A DNA stretch of 64,000 nt from Cryptomeria japonica (Eukaryota > Streptophyta > Pinopsida > Cupressales > Cupressaceae): positions 260,947,386 through 261,011,385 of the forward strand of contig NC_081406.1 in NCBI RefSeq assembly GCF_030272615.1, given 5' to 3'. How positions within the stretch are numbered: the first letter of the stretch is position 1; each line of letters begins with the position of its first letter. The notes under the pieces were generated by a model, which saw only the letters and a program-made list of their open reading frames with translations, was not told where the DNA came from and did not search any database. The position numbers and the translations under genes are program-made. Shown here piece by piece: positions 1 through 10,460 of the stretch.

Positions 1-450
1 AAAGCTAAAAGAAAATTGGCGCCAATATAAAATTAAGCCGACTCAAATAAGGCTAAGGTGGCATATAAGTAAAGGACCTTTTCAAGCATTCAAATTAATT
101 TCATTCACTCACAAATCTTTTCATGCGAATTATATATCTACTTGTAGTCACATAAATCTGTCCACTTAATTAAATGAATACTTAGTATTTATTTGATTAT
201 TTAACCATCAATTAATAATTAATTAAATTAATATTTAATTAATTCATCTTAACCCTATTCTCCTATTAATTAAATAAATTATTCAATTTATTTGATTTAA
301 TTCACTTAACCAAATTCAGACCATTAATTAAATAAATAAATCATATTTATTTAATTAAATCTTCTCTCACATTTAAATAAATTAATATTTATTTAAAACC
401 CCCAAAATCCCACCTCTCACATTTAAATAAATAAATCATTTATTTAAAAT

Positions 451-705
451 CACCTTTATCCTCCACCCACTTGCATTTTCCTACAAATACAAGTTGCACA
501 ATTATTTTAAATAAATAATTTATTTAAATCACCTTTATCCTCCACCCACTTGCATTTTCCTACAAATACAAGTTGCACAATTATTTTAAATAAATAATTT
601 ATTTAAATCACCTTTATCCTCCACCCACTTGTATTTTCCTACAAAAGCAAGTTGCACAACTATTTTAAATAAATTATTTATTTAAAATCCTATTTATCCT
701 CACCC
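451..705. repeat. Tandem array, 79-bp unit, about three copies
   Basis: Units begin at 451, 530 and 609 with CACCTTTATCC and run through a C-rich part and an A/T part (TTTAAATAAATAATTTATTT). A fourth, diverged and shortened unit follows near 688. The first two units are almost identical, so the array is younger than the surrounding sequence. Confidence 0.85.
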
Positions 706-1117
706 ACTTGAAACCTTTAATGGTTTCCCTTAAAGTATTCAAACTTGATGGCTTTAAAGTCTTCAAACTTGATGGCTTCCTTCTATAGTCTTCTTAAGAC
801 TTTAATGGTTTTCCTTAAAGTCTTCAAGCCTTTAATGGTTCCCCTCAAAGTCTTCAAGCATTTTAATGCTTTATCTTCCTTTTTCTCATTTAAATAAATT
901 AATATTTATTTGAATATTTATCCAAATACAACTTGCACACATTTATTGAAATAAATGAATTTTTATTTTAATAAAATCCTATTTTCCCTCACCCACCAAA
1001 TCCACTTGCAAAATCTAATCCCCTTCTAGATTCTTCTAACCCCTTCCTAATTAACTTAATCCATCCCCTAATTATTGTCACATTCCTAAGCAAAATGGAG
1101 TCACTTCTCAAAGCCTA

Positions 1118-1300
1118 AAAGTCTTTGATAACCATTAAAGGCTTTCAACCTTCAACCACTAAATGTCTCAAAGTCTTGGATAACCTTTGAAAGCTTCCAA
1201 CCTTCAACCACTAAATGGCTCAAAGTCTTTGATAACCATTGAAGGCTTTCAACCTTCAACCACTTAATCCCCAAAGTCTCCAATAACCATTAATGGTTAC
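1118..1300. repeat. Tandem array, 52-bp unit, three copies plus a fragment
   Basis: Units begin at 1118, 1170 and 1222, each starting AAAGTCTT and containing CCTTCAACCACT; a partial unit starts at about 1273. Copies differ at several positions. Related AAAGTCTTC phrases occur at about 720-870, which suggests repeated local duplication in this LTR-like sequence. Confidence 0.8.
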
Positions 1301-1659
1301 CTCAAACCCTCCCACATGGTTAAAACATTTGTTTTGACTCAACCTCTACCCAACCCAAAGGTCTCATCAAGCCTTTAATGCTTTGACCATGATTATCTCT
1401 TAATCATTTGCACAAAGGTTTATCCTTGGATTAACTCTTAATCCAATGGGTAATCTTAATTTAGACTTGACCCTTACCTTCTAGATAACCATGAGGTCTT
1501 CTCAGGCCTTTAATGCCTCCAACCTCTTCTCTCAACCCAATCCTATGTTGACACTTGTCACCATTTTATTGGTGCCAATTGTGCACATGGATCCCCAACT
1601 TTCAAACTTGGCCCTTGATTAAACCATTCAATCTTAACCCTTCATTTCCCCATTTCTTC

Positions 1660-1669
1660 TATAAATAGA
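1660..1669 (+). promoter_or_regulatory. TATA box of the LTR-like sequence
   Basis: CTATAAATAG is a strong plant TATA match on the plus strand. It is followed by a leader-like, gene-free stretch, so it is likely the U3 promoter of the older element rather than a host promoter. Confidence 0.5.
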
Positions 1670-2130
1670 ACCCTTCTCCTCAAGCAAAGAAAAGCATTTT
1701 AGAGTATTGTTGTTATACTGGCATTAGCATAGAGCTTTTTCATAGCATCACTATCTACTCTTGCATAGTATTTGCTTATCATATTCAACCATCTTGAATC
1801 TCCATATGGCATCCATGGCTAGTGCTAAAAACTGAGAGCTACACTCATTTGGGACTTGGAGAGGAGAGAAACAAGGGAGAAGCATCAAAAGGCATCATGG
1901 AAGCATCTTAGGGAGGCTCTTCTCCTTTCTTTTATTTTGTTAAACTTCTTTCATGCTTTTTGAAATCTCTCTTGATATGTTTGGAATGGTTTTTAGTTCT
2001 TTGTTTTGTTTTTATGGTTGAAACTAACTTATTAACATTGAACTTTGTTGTTGCCTTGTCCCCATTTCCATGACATCACTACTTAACACAAAATCTGGAA
2101 GATTGAAGAAGGAATATATGCAAATCATAT

Positions 2131-3306
2131 TGTAAAGCGGAAAATCGTGAGCAAACCCTAAGTGTTCCCCCCACCACTCCGAGGAGAGGGGAAGGAGGTC
2201 ACTTAGGATTGACGGTTTTCACTTAGGGGAGACTTTACATTCAAAAGAGGGGTTGAAACCCACAAGATCCAATCCCACACAATGCAAGATTGGATTCTAA
2301 ATGAGTTTCAAGGGTTAAGACAGCAAGGCTACCTTCTTTTGTAAAGAATGTAGATAGAATGATTAAGCTAGGAATGCATGAAAAGTGAGAAAGATTCGCT
2401 TATAAACAGAGATAGGAATATAGGATGAAGCTGCAGACCTGGAATTAGTAGTAAAATGTCGAGACGGCGCTATCCTGCAAATTTGAGCGAAAGTTGACGG
2501 GACGATGGCACCTGGCGTGCAGACGGTCCTCTGAAAAATCTGCGAAACAAAGGGGGATCTGTTCGTCTCTGCACAAGGATTCCAGATCTTCAATTACAGC
2601 CGCGTACCTGCAACCTACACACAGAAAAGCGAAGACGATTGGGGGGTTAGGGATTAGGGGTTTGCCCTTAGGTCAAACCCCAGTTTTGGAATTAACCAAG
2701 AAATGAGAAATGCTGTAAATGTAAATGATTGTAATGTAAAACAAGTACTAGTACCTTGTTGTAAGAATGTTTGTATTCTTACATGCGAAGGTGTAGATGT
2801 TGTTGTATGTTGTATGTTGTATGTGATCTCCTCTTCAATGGTTGAATCCTTGTCTTGAATGCAACACTTAGCCTTGAATGGAGACTTAGAATGATCAATT
2901 GCTTGAAGGGATGCTTGAATGCTTGAATGTTTGAGTATCGCTTCCACCTTTTTTCCATCTTCTCAAATGGGAGAGGAAATGTAGTTTATATACTTGTCAA
3001 TTAGGGTTGATAGACTGATTTTCCCGACCTTAGGCCGACCAGGAAACAATATTTCCTGAATTGCAAACATAAAGACCCGAGGCTCCAAAAGAGACCGGGC
3101 CCAAAATAGGGCCAGGGACCAGGGCGCCATGGTCCCACCTCCAGGGACAGTAGGGTGCAAGGAGGATCAGGCCAGGGTGCTGGAAAATGTAGTTTTTGAT
3201 GTCATGGACAAGTTTCGGGGTCTCCATTCAGGTTCAGTGTTGCATCGCCATCGTGAAGACCCAAATGCGGTCGAAATTGCAAGTGTCGCAATTTTAGGAC
3301 GTTACA
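2131..3306 (-). repeat. 3' LTR of the gag-only element
   Basis: Direct repeat partner of 8662-9837, with the same ends and length. Differences from the partner are scattered substitutions plus two small length changes that cancel out. Short frames inside it are shared with the other LTR and are not taken as genes. Confidence 0.92.
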
Positions 3307-3325
3307 TTTAGCCCCCACTTTAGCG
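3307..3325 (-). other. Polypurine tract
   Basis: On the minus strand the bases just before the 3' LTR read AAAGTGGGGGCTAAA. A G/A-rich tract ending at the LTR boundary is the expected plus-strand primer. Confidence 0.7.
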
Positions 3326-4050
3326 GGAGTATAAGCGTACGCTCATACTTCCGGTAAAGTACAAGGAAACAACATTGAAAGACTTTCACCACGTCAAGGA
3401 GGCAAGACACACCAAGCGCCCAGTGGACTAAGGATCTTACGACTTCGATTGACAAATTAAAAGGGAAGATCACGAGGGAGAACCATGACTGTTAGTAGTA
3501 AGGTTCCCTCACTATGAGTCATGTAAGAAAAATAACAAAAATTTTCAAGGCAAAGCTAAGTTCGCCAAGAAATTTTCAAGTATCCTGAAGGGATAGACGA
3601 GGTGTATGCCCCCCTACGTTAAAGAGATCGTACACGCCTCAACGGGGGTGATTGCTTTAAGGTAGTGATACACATAAGAAATGAGAAGGGAAGGGAGCAC
3701 GTTATCACAAAGATTTAGCCCCCAAGTGTGAGATAAACCCAAGGATAATAGATACAAAACACAAAGCACAAGGTGACTTCGCTTTCCTCAGGGTCAGTAT
3801 GCTGTATGATAATTCATGTATATCATATGTATGTATGCATAATTGTTCTTCATTCCCCAATCAAGGAAGGTCACCTAGAAGAAGGGAACACATGTGTCTT
3901 TTGAGTCAACATGAGAGAGACCAAAAGAGATCTCAATGCTTTGCATCGTCCTCAAGTAGACAACACTAAGGACAACAAATAGAAGAATGAGAATAACACA
4001 TAGAAGAACTAACACAAGAGAGGAGGAGAGAGTCTGCTATGCTAATGAAA
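3326..4050 (-). other. Non-coding region between gag and polypurine tract
   Basis: About 0.7 kb downstream of gag without a credible reading frame or recognisable pol domain. In a complete Ty3/gypsy element several kilobases of pol would lie in this interval. Confidence 0.6.
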
Positions 4051-7000
4051 CTAGTCTAGCATGTCATCTACCCCCCGATCTTGCTGATCAGTGTTTCGGG
4101 AAGGTGGGGAACACGCTAGAGGAGGAACATCCAACATAGCAGATGGAGCTATCACAAGATCCAAACAAGGGCTATGTTCATGTTCCAAGCCACATTGTTC
4201 TTGTCTAGGAGCTAGGATAAGTGCTTTAGAAAATTCGTTAGATAGATGGTTATCAATATCAACAAGTTCATATTCACTATCAGAAGCAAGAGGAGTAACA
4301 TTTTCATCATGAATAACATTTTCATCTATATCATCATCAAGATTTATAAAAATAGGATCTTTAACTCGCACAGGATCAAGACCATCATGCATCTTATGTT
4401 TAGGAGATTTTGGAGAAAATGAAATAATGCTTGTTGAAGGTGTTTTTGGGGATTGCAAAGTTTGAGAAGCAGCTACTTGAGCTCTAAGACGACGCTTTCG
4501 TCGGCATTCACGTGCAAAACGATTTCGTCTAGTCTTAGTAGGAAGTGGAGAAGATTGAGGAGGAGGAATGTTCTCGTCCCTATCACTTGGGTGTTTAGGT
4601 TGTGGTCTCTTAGGCTGGATAATAGGAGAAGAGGAAGGTCTCTTCTCTCCATAAGAGGAAGGAGGAGGAACTGCTCCATATAAAGAAGGAATATTTGGTT
4701 TAGGAAGGAGACCAAGTCCATCATGACGAGGAGGTATAGGCCTACTTTTACAAAGTTTATTAGACATAGACATAGTCACATCCATGGGAATGGGTTGGGA
4801 ATCTTCTTGAGGAAAGACATTAGTTTTATCTTTCAAAGGAAGAACTTCCTTCTCAAGAACGATAGGAATATCCAGTTTGGGTGTTCTAGGTTCACTTAGA
4901 GATAGGATCATATCTGTTTTCCACTTTTGATAAGATTTGAAAAGATGATCACTTCGCAGAGGAAGAGATTGGAATTGTTTAGGCCAAAAATAATCAATAG
5001 GAACGCTAGAAGTTCTTTCAGCTGGTTTAAAGAGACTATGATTGACAGTAACAACTTCACCATTATGGGGAAATTTCAAACACTTATGAATAGGAGAAGC
5101 AATAGCTTTCATGGAAGATAGCCAAGGATACCCAAGCTTCACACGAAATTGTTCGGATGAAGGAATAATAGCAAAGTTCACATCAAGGGATTTGTTATGG
5201 ACCTCAATAGGTAATGTAATAGAACCAATTGCAGGAGAAGAAAATGCATCAAATAATTTCACAATCACATCTGTTTTGTCATAGATCACTTGATTCAATT
5301 GCAAAGTAAAAAGAAATTCTTCAGTAATAACATTAACCATGCACGAAGGATCAATAAGCACTCCACGACAAGGTGTATTCTTGACTTTTGCAACTATGTA
5401 TAAAGGACCATCAGGTGCCCTGATAGTTTCACTAGAATCAAATGTGATGGAAGGTTCTTTAGGGTTTTCTTGCTGCTCTACAAAGTTAATCACATTCGGA
5501 GTCATAGACATAAGACCATCAGATGAGAAAGAGGAATCATTAGCCTCAATCGCATTAGAGGTATGAGAAGGTAATGGATCAGTAAAAATCTTAAGATTTT
5601 GGTTAGGAGGAGCTACAGATGTATTGCCTTTATCATTCACTCCAGAAACAGAGATAGTATTATTATCAATCAAATCTTGAATTTTACCCTTTAAAGCAAA
5701 ACATTTTTCAGTATCATGCCCAGGTTGACGATGAAATTGACAAAAAGATTTGTTATCAAAATAGGGTGAATTAATCTTTGCAGGATCTATTTGCCTTATA
5801 GGAGGAAGAGTAAGCACATTTTGTTCCAATACCTTATTCATAATACTATGCAATGATTCATTCAAAGGAGTAAACTTTCTTTCTTTCTTGAAAAACTTAG
5901 AAATAGGAGGCACACCTAATGCTGCATTCACATTGTTGTTGATGATGTTTTCATTGAATTTAATGGACTCTCTATTCGGTTTAAACTTCCCAAATGGTTG
6001 TTGACTACTATCACCCTTATCACTCGGAGCCATAGGATGTGATTGTTCCATTTGACTCACAGTCAGTTGATAATTGTGAAGAGTTGCACACAACTGTTGG
6101 AAAGAAGTAAACTCAGAAAACAGAAGTTTATCTCGAATATCTTTTTGTAAATTAGAAATAAAGATTCTTTGAATATCATTGTCAAGCACTGGAAAAGAAA
6201 TTTGAGCATACAAATGCTTATATCTACCAATGAAATCAGTCACTTTTTCTTTAACACCTTGTTTACAATGCATTAAATCAATCAAAGTAACTTTAGGACT
6301 TATATTGTTTTGAAATTGTTGAATAAAAGTATTTGCAAGTTGTTCGAAAGAAGTAATAGAATAGGAAGGCAACGAGCAATACCATTGTAGGGCTTTATCT
6401 CTTAATGTCCTAGTAAACAGTTTTGCAAGCAACCTTTGATCATAAGCAAAATCGGTACATATTGTTTGAAAAGTCTTAACATGTGTTAGAGGATCACCTT
6501 TACCATTATAAAGCTCCAAATGCGGGATTTCAACATGCTTAGGAGGGATAGCTCGAACAATGTCAAGAGAAAGTGGGCTCACAACATCAAATGTGGGCAC
6601 ACTAAACTTAGATTGATTCATAGAGGCAATTTGTTGCTGTAAAGAAGAGACAGTTTGTGCAAGATTATTAATGGTCACTTCAGTCGAAGAGTTCATATTA
6701 GATGTGTTAGATTGAGATGGAGGTATTATGTTATTGAAAGAAGGTATTGATTGAGAGTAAGGTGGCGGGACACTATGATAATTAGTCATAGGAGAGGATT
6801 GGAAAGGAGGAACACTACAAGGAGGAATGGAATGGTTAAATGAATTGCCCCCTTGTGTCATGTTCATTTGTGGAGATGTAATAGGAACACTCATTGAAGG
6901 AATGAATGAAGAAGTCGGATTAAATGAAGGAAGAGGGTTAATTGAAGAGGAAGGATTGCCCCCATGACTGGTGATCATAGGAGGAATGTCTTGTATAGAA

Positions 7001-7392
7001 GTAGTCATTATGTTTGATGTAAAGGTAGGTATGCTAGCAATAGAAGTTGTCAAAGGAATAGAATGATTGACTTGAGTGGGAGGTTGTGTATAACCTAAAG
7101 TTTCAGCACAACTCTTCATAGGCATCACATTCGAATCCACAATGTGTGCAATACCATGCAAAATATCAATTCCATTCTTATCACTTTGAACCATACGTTT
7201 TAGACCCTCAATTAATGAAAGAGCTTGACTATCAGGATACTCTTGAGACATCCGTTGCTGAAAATCATCAAATTGGTTATCCAATTTCGAAAGTTGTTCT
7301 ACAGAAACCTCATGGAGAGATTCTTCATCATTAGGAGGATTAGAGGAATTACCCGTGTCCTCGTTAAAAAGGCCATTCAAATTAGGTTCCAT
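4051..7392 (-). CDS. Gag-type polyprotein of the gag-only LTR element
   Basis: A single frame of 1113 residues starting MEPNLNGLFN. Residues 1-280 are a low-complexity Pro/Ser/Asn/Gln-rich region. Residues about 290-440 match the Retrotrans_gag capsid-type domain of plant Ty3/gypsy elements (LELYNGKGDP, LQWYCSLPS, FIQQF, LMHCKQG). Residues 551-564 form a short zinc-knuckle-like motif (CQFHRQPGHDTEKC) of the same kind as in the Tat-like element at 20.9-33.0 kb. Residues about 660-785 resemble a retropepsin-type region, and the C-terminal third is Pro/Ser-rich with a basic cluster near residue 980 (TRRNRFARECRRKRRLR). By family knowledge it would form the particle that packages the RNA. Pol functions would have to come from another element. 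The frame is long and open, in keeping with the young LTRs. Confidence 0.85.
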   Translation of the reverse strand: MEPNLNGLFNEDTGNSSNPPNDEESLHEVSVEQLSKLDNQFDDFQQRMSQEYPDSQALSLIEGLKRMVQSDKNGIDILHGIAHIVDSNVMPMKSCAETLGYTQPPTQVNHSIPLTTSIASIPTFTSNIMTTSIQDIPPMITSHGGNPSSSINPLPSFNPTSSFIPSMSVPITSPQMNMTQGGNSFNHSIPPCSVPPFQSSPMTNYHSVPPPYSQSIPSFNNIIPPSQSNTSNMNSSTEVTINNLAQTVSSLQQQIASMNQSKFSVPTFDVVSPLSLDIVRAIPPKHVEIPHLELYNGKGDPLTHVKTFQTICTDFAYDQRLLAKLFTRTLRDKALQWYCSLPSYSITSFEQLANTFIQQFQNNISPKVTLIDLMHCKQGVKEKVTDFIGRYKHLYAQISFPVLDNDIQRIFISNLQKDIRDKLLFSEFTSFQQLCATLHNYQLTVSQMEQSHPMAPSDKGDSSQQPFGKFKPNRESIKFNENIINNNVNAALGVPPISKFFKKERKFTPLNESLHSIMNKVLEQNVLTLPPIRQIDPAKINSPYFDNKSFCQFHRQPGHDTEKCFALKGKIQDLIDNNTISVSGVNDKGNTSVAPPNQNLKIFTDPLPSHTSNAIEANDSSFSSDGLMSMTPNVINFVEQQENPKEPSITFDSSETIRAPDGPLYIVAKVKNTPCRGVLIDPSCMVNVITEEFLFTLQLNQVIYDKTDVIVKLFDAFSSPAIGSITLPIEVHNKSLDVNFAIIPSSEQFRVKLGYPWLSSMKAIASPIHKCLKFPHNGEVVTVNHSLFKPAERTSSVPIDYFWPKQFQSLPLRSDHLFKSYQKWKTDMILSLSEPRTPKLDIPIVLEKEVLPLKDKTNVFPQEDSQPIPMDVTMSMSNKLCKSRPIPPRHDGLGLLPKPNIPSLYGAVPPPSSYGEKRPSSSPIIQPKRPQPKHPSDRDENIPPPQSSPLPTKTRRNRFARECRRKRRLRAQVAASQTLQSPKTPSTSIISFSPKSPKHKMHDGLDPVRVKDPIFINLDDDIDENVIHDENVTPLASDSEYELVDIDNHLSNEFSKALILAPRQEQCGLEHEHSPCLDLVIAPSAMLDVPPLACSPPSRNTDQQDRGVDDMLD

Positions 7393-8661
7393 CTCCTCGG
7401 TAATTAAACCTTAGAAAGACTTAATTCTACGGCTTCGTCTAACGGGACTAGTGTAAGTAGGGCTTATTGTTGTAAAACTCATGCACTAGAGAGGGAGAGA
7501 AAATTTTGAATTTAGAGGTAGCAAATTTCAATAAAATCAGCCAATCTCCTAGATTTAAGCTGTTAAATGCAATCATGACAATCTCCCAAAATTTCAGAAA
7601 AAATGTCAGGGACCGTGGCGCTCGGAGTGCACACGGTCTTCGCAACTTTTTTCGAAATTTGCAGGGATGAAAGTTATGATGATTTTAAAGCTAATCTGAA
7701 AAAATTGAGTGATTTTACGATCGGTAGATATGCTAAATTAAAGTTGCAATCTCAAAATTGAACCCTACCAAGATTGTTGGAAAATGCAAAATTTGAATTT
7801 TGAAAAAGAGAGGGAAACTGAAATTTTGAATTTTATGACTTTAGAGGGAATACCAAAAGCAATCCAAGTTATGAATTTTTAAAATTGACTCAATTTCACG
7901 CAAAATTCAATTTTGAAAGCAGAAATCAAAGTTGGTGTAATTAAACACTTAATTTCAAAAGTCACAACTTGCAAAAATTTGAATAAAGCACTGAAATTTC
8001 GAATGAATGCCAACACACTTTTCAGATTTAGGACAGTAAGAACACAATTTCGACACAAAATTTCAATTTCAACAATTTTTGAATGATTAGAAGCCTTAAA
8101 CCAAGCAATCCCTAGACCAACTTTGACTTTAATTTTGAAAGTGTTGTAATTGATAAAATCTGCCAAAATTCTGGATTTTAGCAGAAAAATACAGTAAGAT
8201 CTAACTCCCGAAATTTCGGAAAAAATGTCGGGGACGATGGCGCCCGGGGTGCACACGGTCATCGCAACTTTTTTCCAAATTTTCAGGGATGAAAGATATT
8301 ATGATTTTGTTGCGGAATCCAAAGTTACAGCTGATTTGGAGATGTTTTGATCAGTGAAATTATCGGTCAAAGGTTGAATCAAGAGGGTTTTAAAAATTAG
8401 GGTTTTGACACTTAACCACCTAATTTTCAGAATTAAAACATAGATATGATTTGATAATTTGCAGTAGAAGGGTAGATCTGAAACAAGCATTAATCATTAA
8501 ACATTTCACAAGCTCAATTACTAAAAAGAAAATTTAGGGTTTTTATGCAATTAACCTCTAAAATTTGCAAAAGATCAAACATGGAAATGTAATCAAGGCA
8601 TCCAATTTTCAGATCTAACCATGAATAATCAGAAAGGATGTTCACGTCGGGTTCACCAAAA
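7393..8661 (-). other. 5' leader of the gag-only element with two GC-rich modules
   Basis: About 1.27 kb lies between primer site and gag start and shows no convincing frame. It holds two related ~84-bp modules (7590-7673 and 8212-8296). Each contains a GGGAC-RTGGCGC core, the palindrome GTGCAC and ACGGTC, followed by an A/T-rich tail with CGCAACTTTTTT and CAGGGATGAAAG. The core also occurs in both LTRs. Role unknown; packaging or dimerisation of the RNA is a possibility only. Confidence 0.75.
8644..8661 (-). other. Primer-binding-site-like sequence
   Basis: On the minus strand the bases immediately after the 5' LTR read TTTTGGTGAACCCGACGT. The TGG start and the position fit a tRNA primer site; I could not assign the tRNA from memory. 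Confidence 0.6.
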
Positions 8662-9837
8662 TGTAAAGCGGAAAATTGCGAGCGAACCCTAAGTGTTCCC
8701 CCCACCACTCCGAGGAGAGGGGAAGGAGGTCACTTAGGATTGACGGTTTTCACTTAGGGGAGACTTTACATTCAAAAGAGGGGTTGAAACCCACAAGATC
8801 CAATCCCACACAATGCAAGATTGGATTCTAAATGAGTTTCAAGGGTTAAGACAGCAAGGCTACCCTCTTTTGTAAAGAATGTAGATAGAATGATTAAGCT
8901 AGGAATGCATGAAAAGTGAGAAAGATTCGCTTATAAACAGAGATAGGAATATAGGATGAAGCTGCGGACCTGGAATTAGCAGTAAAATGTCGAGATGGCA
9001 CTGTCCTATAAATTTGAGCGAAAGTTGACGAGACGATGGCGCCTGGCGTGCACACGGTCCTCCGAAAAATTCGCGAAACGAAGGGGGATCTATTCGTCTC
9101 TGCACAAGGATTCCAGATCTTCGATTACAGCCGCGTACCTGCAACCTACATACAGAAAAGTGAAGACGATTAGGGGGTTAGGGATTAGGGGTTTGCCCTT
9201 AGGTCAAACCCCGGTTTTGGAATTAACCAAGAAATGAGAAATGTTGTAAATGTAAATGATTGTAATGTAAAACAAGTACTAGTACCTTGTTGTAAGAATG
9301 TTTGTATTCTTACATGCGAAGGTGTAGATGTTGTTGTATGTTGTATGTGATCTCCTCTTCAATGGTTGAATCCTTGTCTTGAATGCAACACTTAGCCTTG
9401 AATGGAGACTTAGAATGATCAATTGCTTGAAGGGATGCTTGAATGCTTGAATGTTTGAGTATCGCTTCCACCTTTTTTCCATCTTCTCAAATGGGAGAGG
9501 AAATGTAGTTTATATACTTGTCAATTAGGGTTGATAGACTAATTTTCCCGACCTTAGGCCGACCAGGAAACAATATTTCCTGAATTGCAAACATAAAGAC
9601 CCGAGGCTCCAAAAGAGACCGGGCCCAAACTAGGGCCAGGGACCAGGGCGCTGGGCGCCATGGTCCCACCTCCAGGGACAGTAGGGTGCAAGGAGGATCA
9701 GGCCAGGGTGTTGGAAAATGCAGTTTTTGATGTCATGGACAAGTTTCGGGGTCTCCATTCAGGTTCAGTGTTGCATCGCCATCGTGAAGACCCAAATGCG
9801 GTCAAAATTGCAAGTGTCGCAATTTTAGGACGCTACA
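8662..9837 (-). repeat. 5' LTR of the gag-only element
   Basis: Direct repeat partner of 2131-3306 and of the same length (1176 bp). On the minus strand it starts TGTAGCGTCC and ends CTTTACA. A TATA-like sequence (minus strand, 9508-9516) lies about 320 bp into the LTR and may be the U3 promoter. It holds a GC-rich module with GTGCAC (9048-9053) and an inverted relative with GGCGCC (9654-9667). Confidence 0.92.
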
Positions 9838-10460
9838 CATATATGCCATTGAAGGTGCTAACATCAAGTGCAATACCATCATAAAGGAGTGTGAATTGCT
9901 CTAGATTCAAGGTGCTAAGGTTGCAGACCTGGTTCAAGCAAAAGTGTAGACTTAAGATGCACTAAAAGTGCAGGTCTAGTGCAAACAAGAGTACAAACCT
10001 GATTGTTGGTTGGTGTGCTAAAGGGGCAGACCCAATGCTTATGAAAGTGCAAACTTGTTCGAAGATTTCATTAGCCCTAAGAGTGAACATCTCAGACCTC
10101 TTCAAGTACTTGAGCTAAGTGTTGTAATCAGAATATTGAATATAATCCATAATTAGATCTGAGGATCTTTTCTAGCTGGGTTTTTCCTCCTAGGAGGTTT
10201 TCCTAGGGTAATTATGTTTTGTTCTTATTTTGTTCATTTCTATGTACTGCCTAAATCTAGAAATCTCTAAATTTTACAGCAAACAATCTAGTTAGAAACT
10301 AAATTCTGATTTCTGAGTTTTATATTAATCTGAAAGTATAAAACTTAACGCACAAGTTGTTGCACATCCTCAAATTTTGGAATAAATCCAGACCCGAACA
10401 CCATTGCCCAAAACAACAAAGATAAGAATAGAACCAAGATACACATGAATGTCATCGATC
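9838..10460 (+). repeat. Right part of the split older element, LTR-like
   Basis: The sequence picks up where 2130 stops. At about 10180-10220 it contains GGGTTTTTCC next to a CCTCCTAGGAGG palindrome and TTTTCCTAGGG, a phrase typical of the transcript-start region of plant copia LTRs. No open frame of note. Element identity is uncertain. Confidence 0.35.

Larger units (their letters stand above)
1..2130 (+). repeat. Old LTR-like sequence, G-poor, left part of a split element
   Basis: No gene is visible. The plus strand is rich in A, T and C and poor in G. It contains two tandem arrays (79-bp and 52-bp units) and, at 1660-1669, a plant-type TATA box followed by a leader-like stretch, as expected for a long Ty3/gypsy-type LTR read on the plus strand. 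The sequence continues after the 7.7 kb element at 9843, so this is the left part of an older element split by that insertion. The left end lies outside the window, so family and boundaries are inferences. Confidence 0.45.
2131..9837 (-). mobile_element. Gag-only LTR retrotransposon (TR-GAG-like), looks whole
   Basis: Two 1176-bp direct repeats (2131-3306 and 8662-9837) both start TGTAAAGCGG and end with ACA, and are flanked by a perfect 5-bp duplication CATAT (2126-2130 and 9838-9842). Coding is on the minus strand, so 8662-9837 is the 5' LTR. Next to it lies a primer-binding-like site, and a polypurine tract adjoins the 3' LTR. The only long frame is a gag-type protein; no reverse transcriptase, RNase H or integrase was recognised in the 7.7 kb. 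That is the layout of non-autonomous TR-GAG elements, which depend on enzymes of another element. The LTRs differ at roughly 2-3% of positions by eye, so the insertion is fairly recent for a slow-evolving plant genome. The outline looks whole. It sits inside an older LTR-like sequence. Confidence 0.9.

Noticed and set aside
451-705. CRISPR-like array
   Set aside because: The 79-bp units are continuous without unique spacers and the context is a plant LTR-like sequence.
2363-2706. Small frames inside the LTRs of the gag-only element, repeated at 8899-9237
   Set aside because: Present only because both LTRs share the sequence; they overlap on both strands and have no domain.
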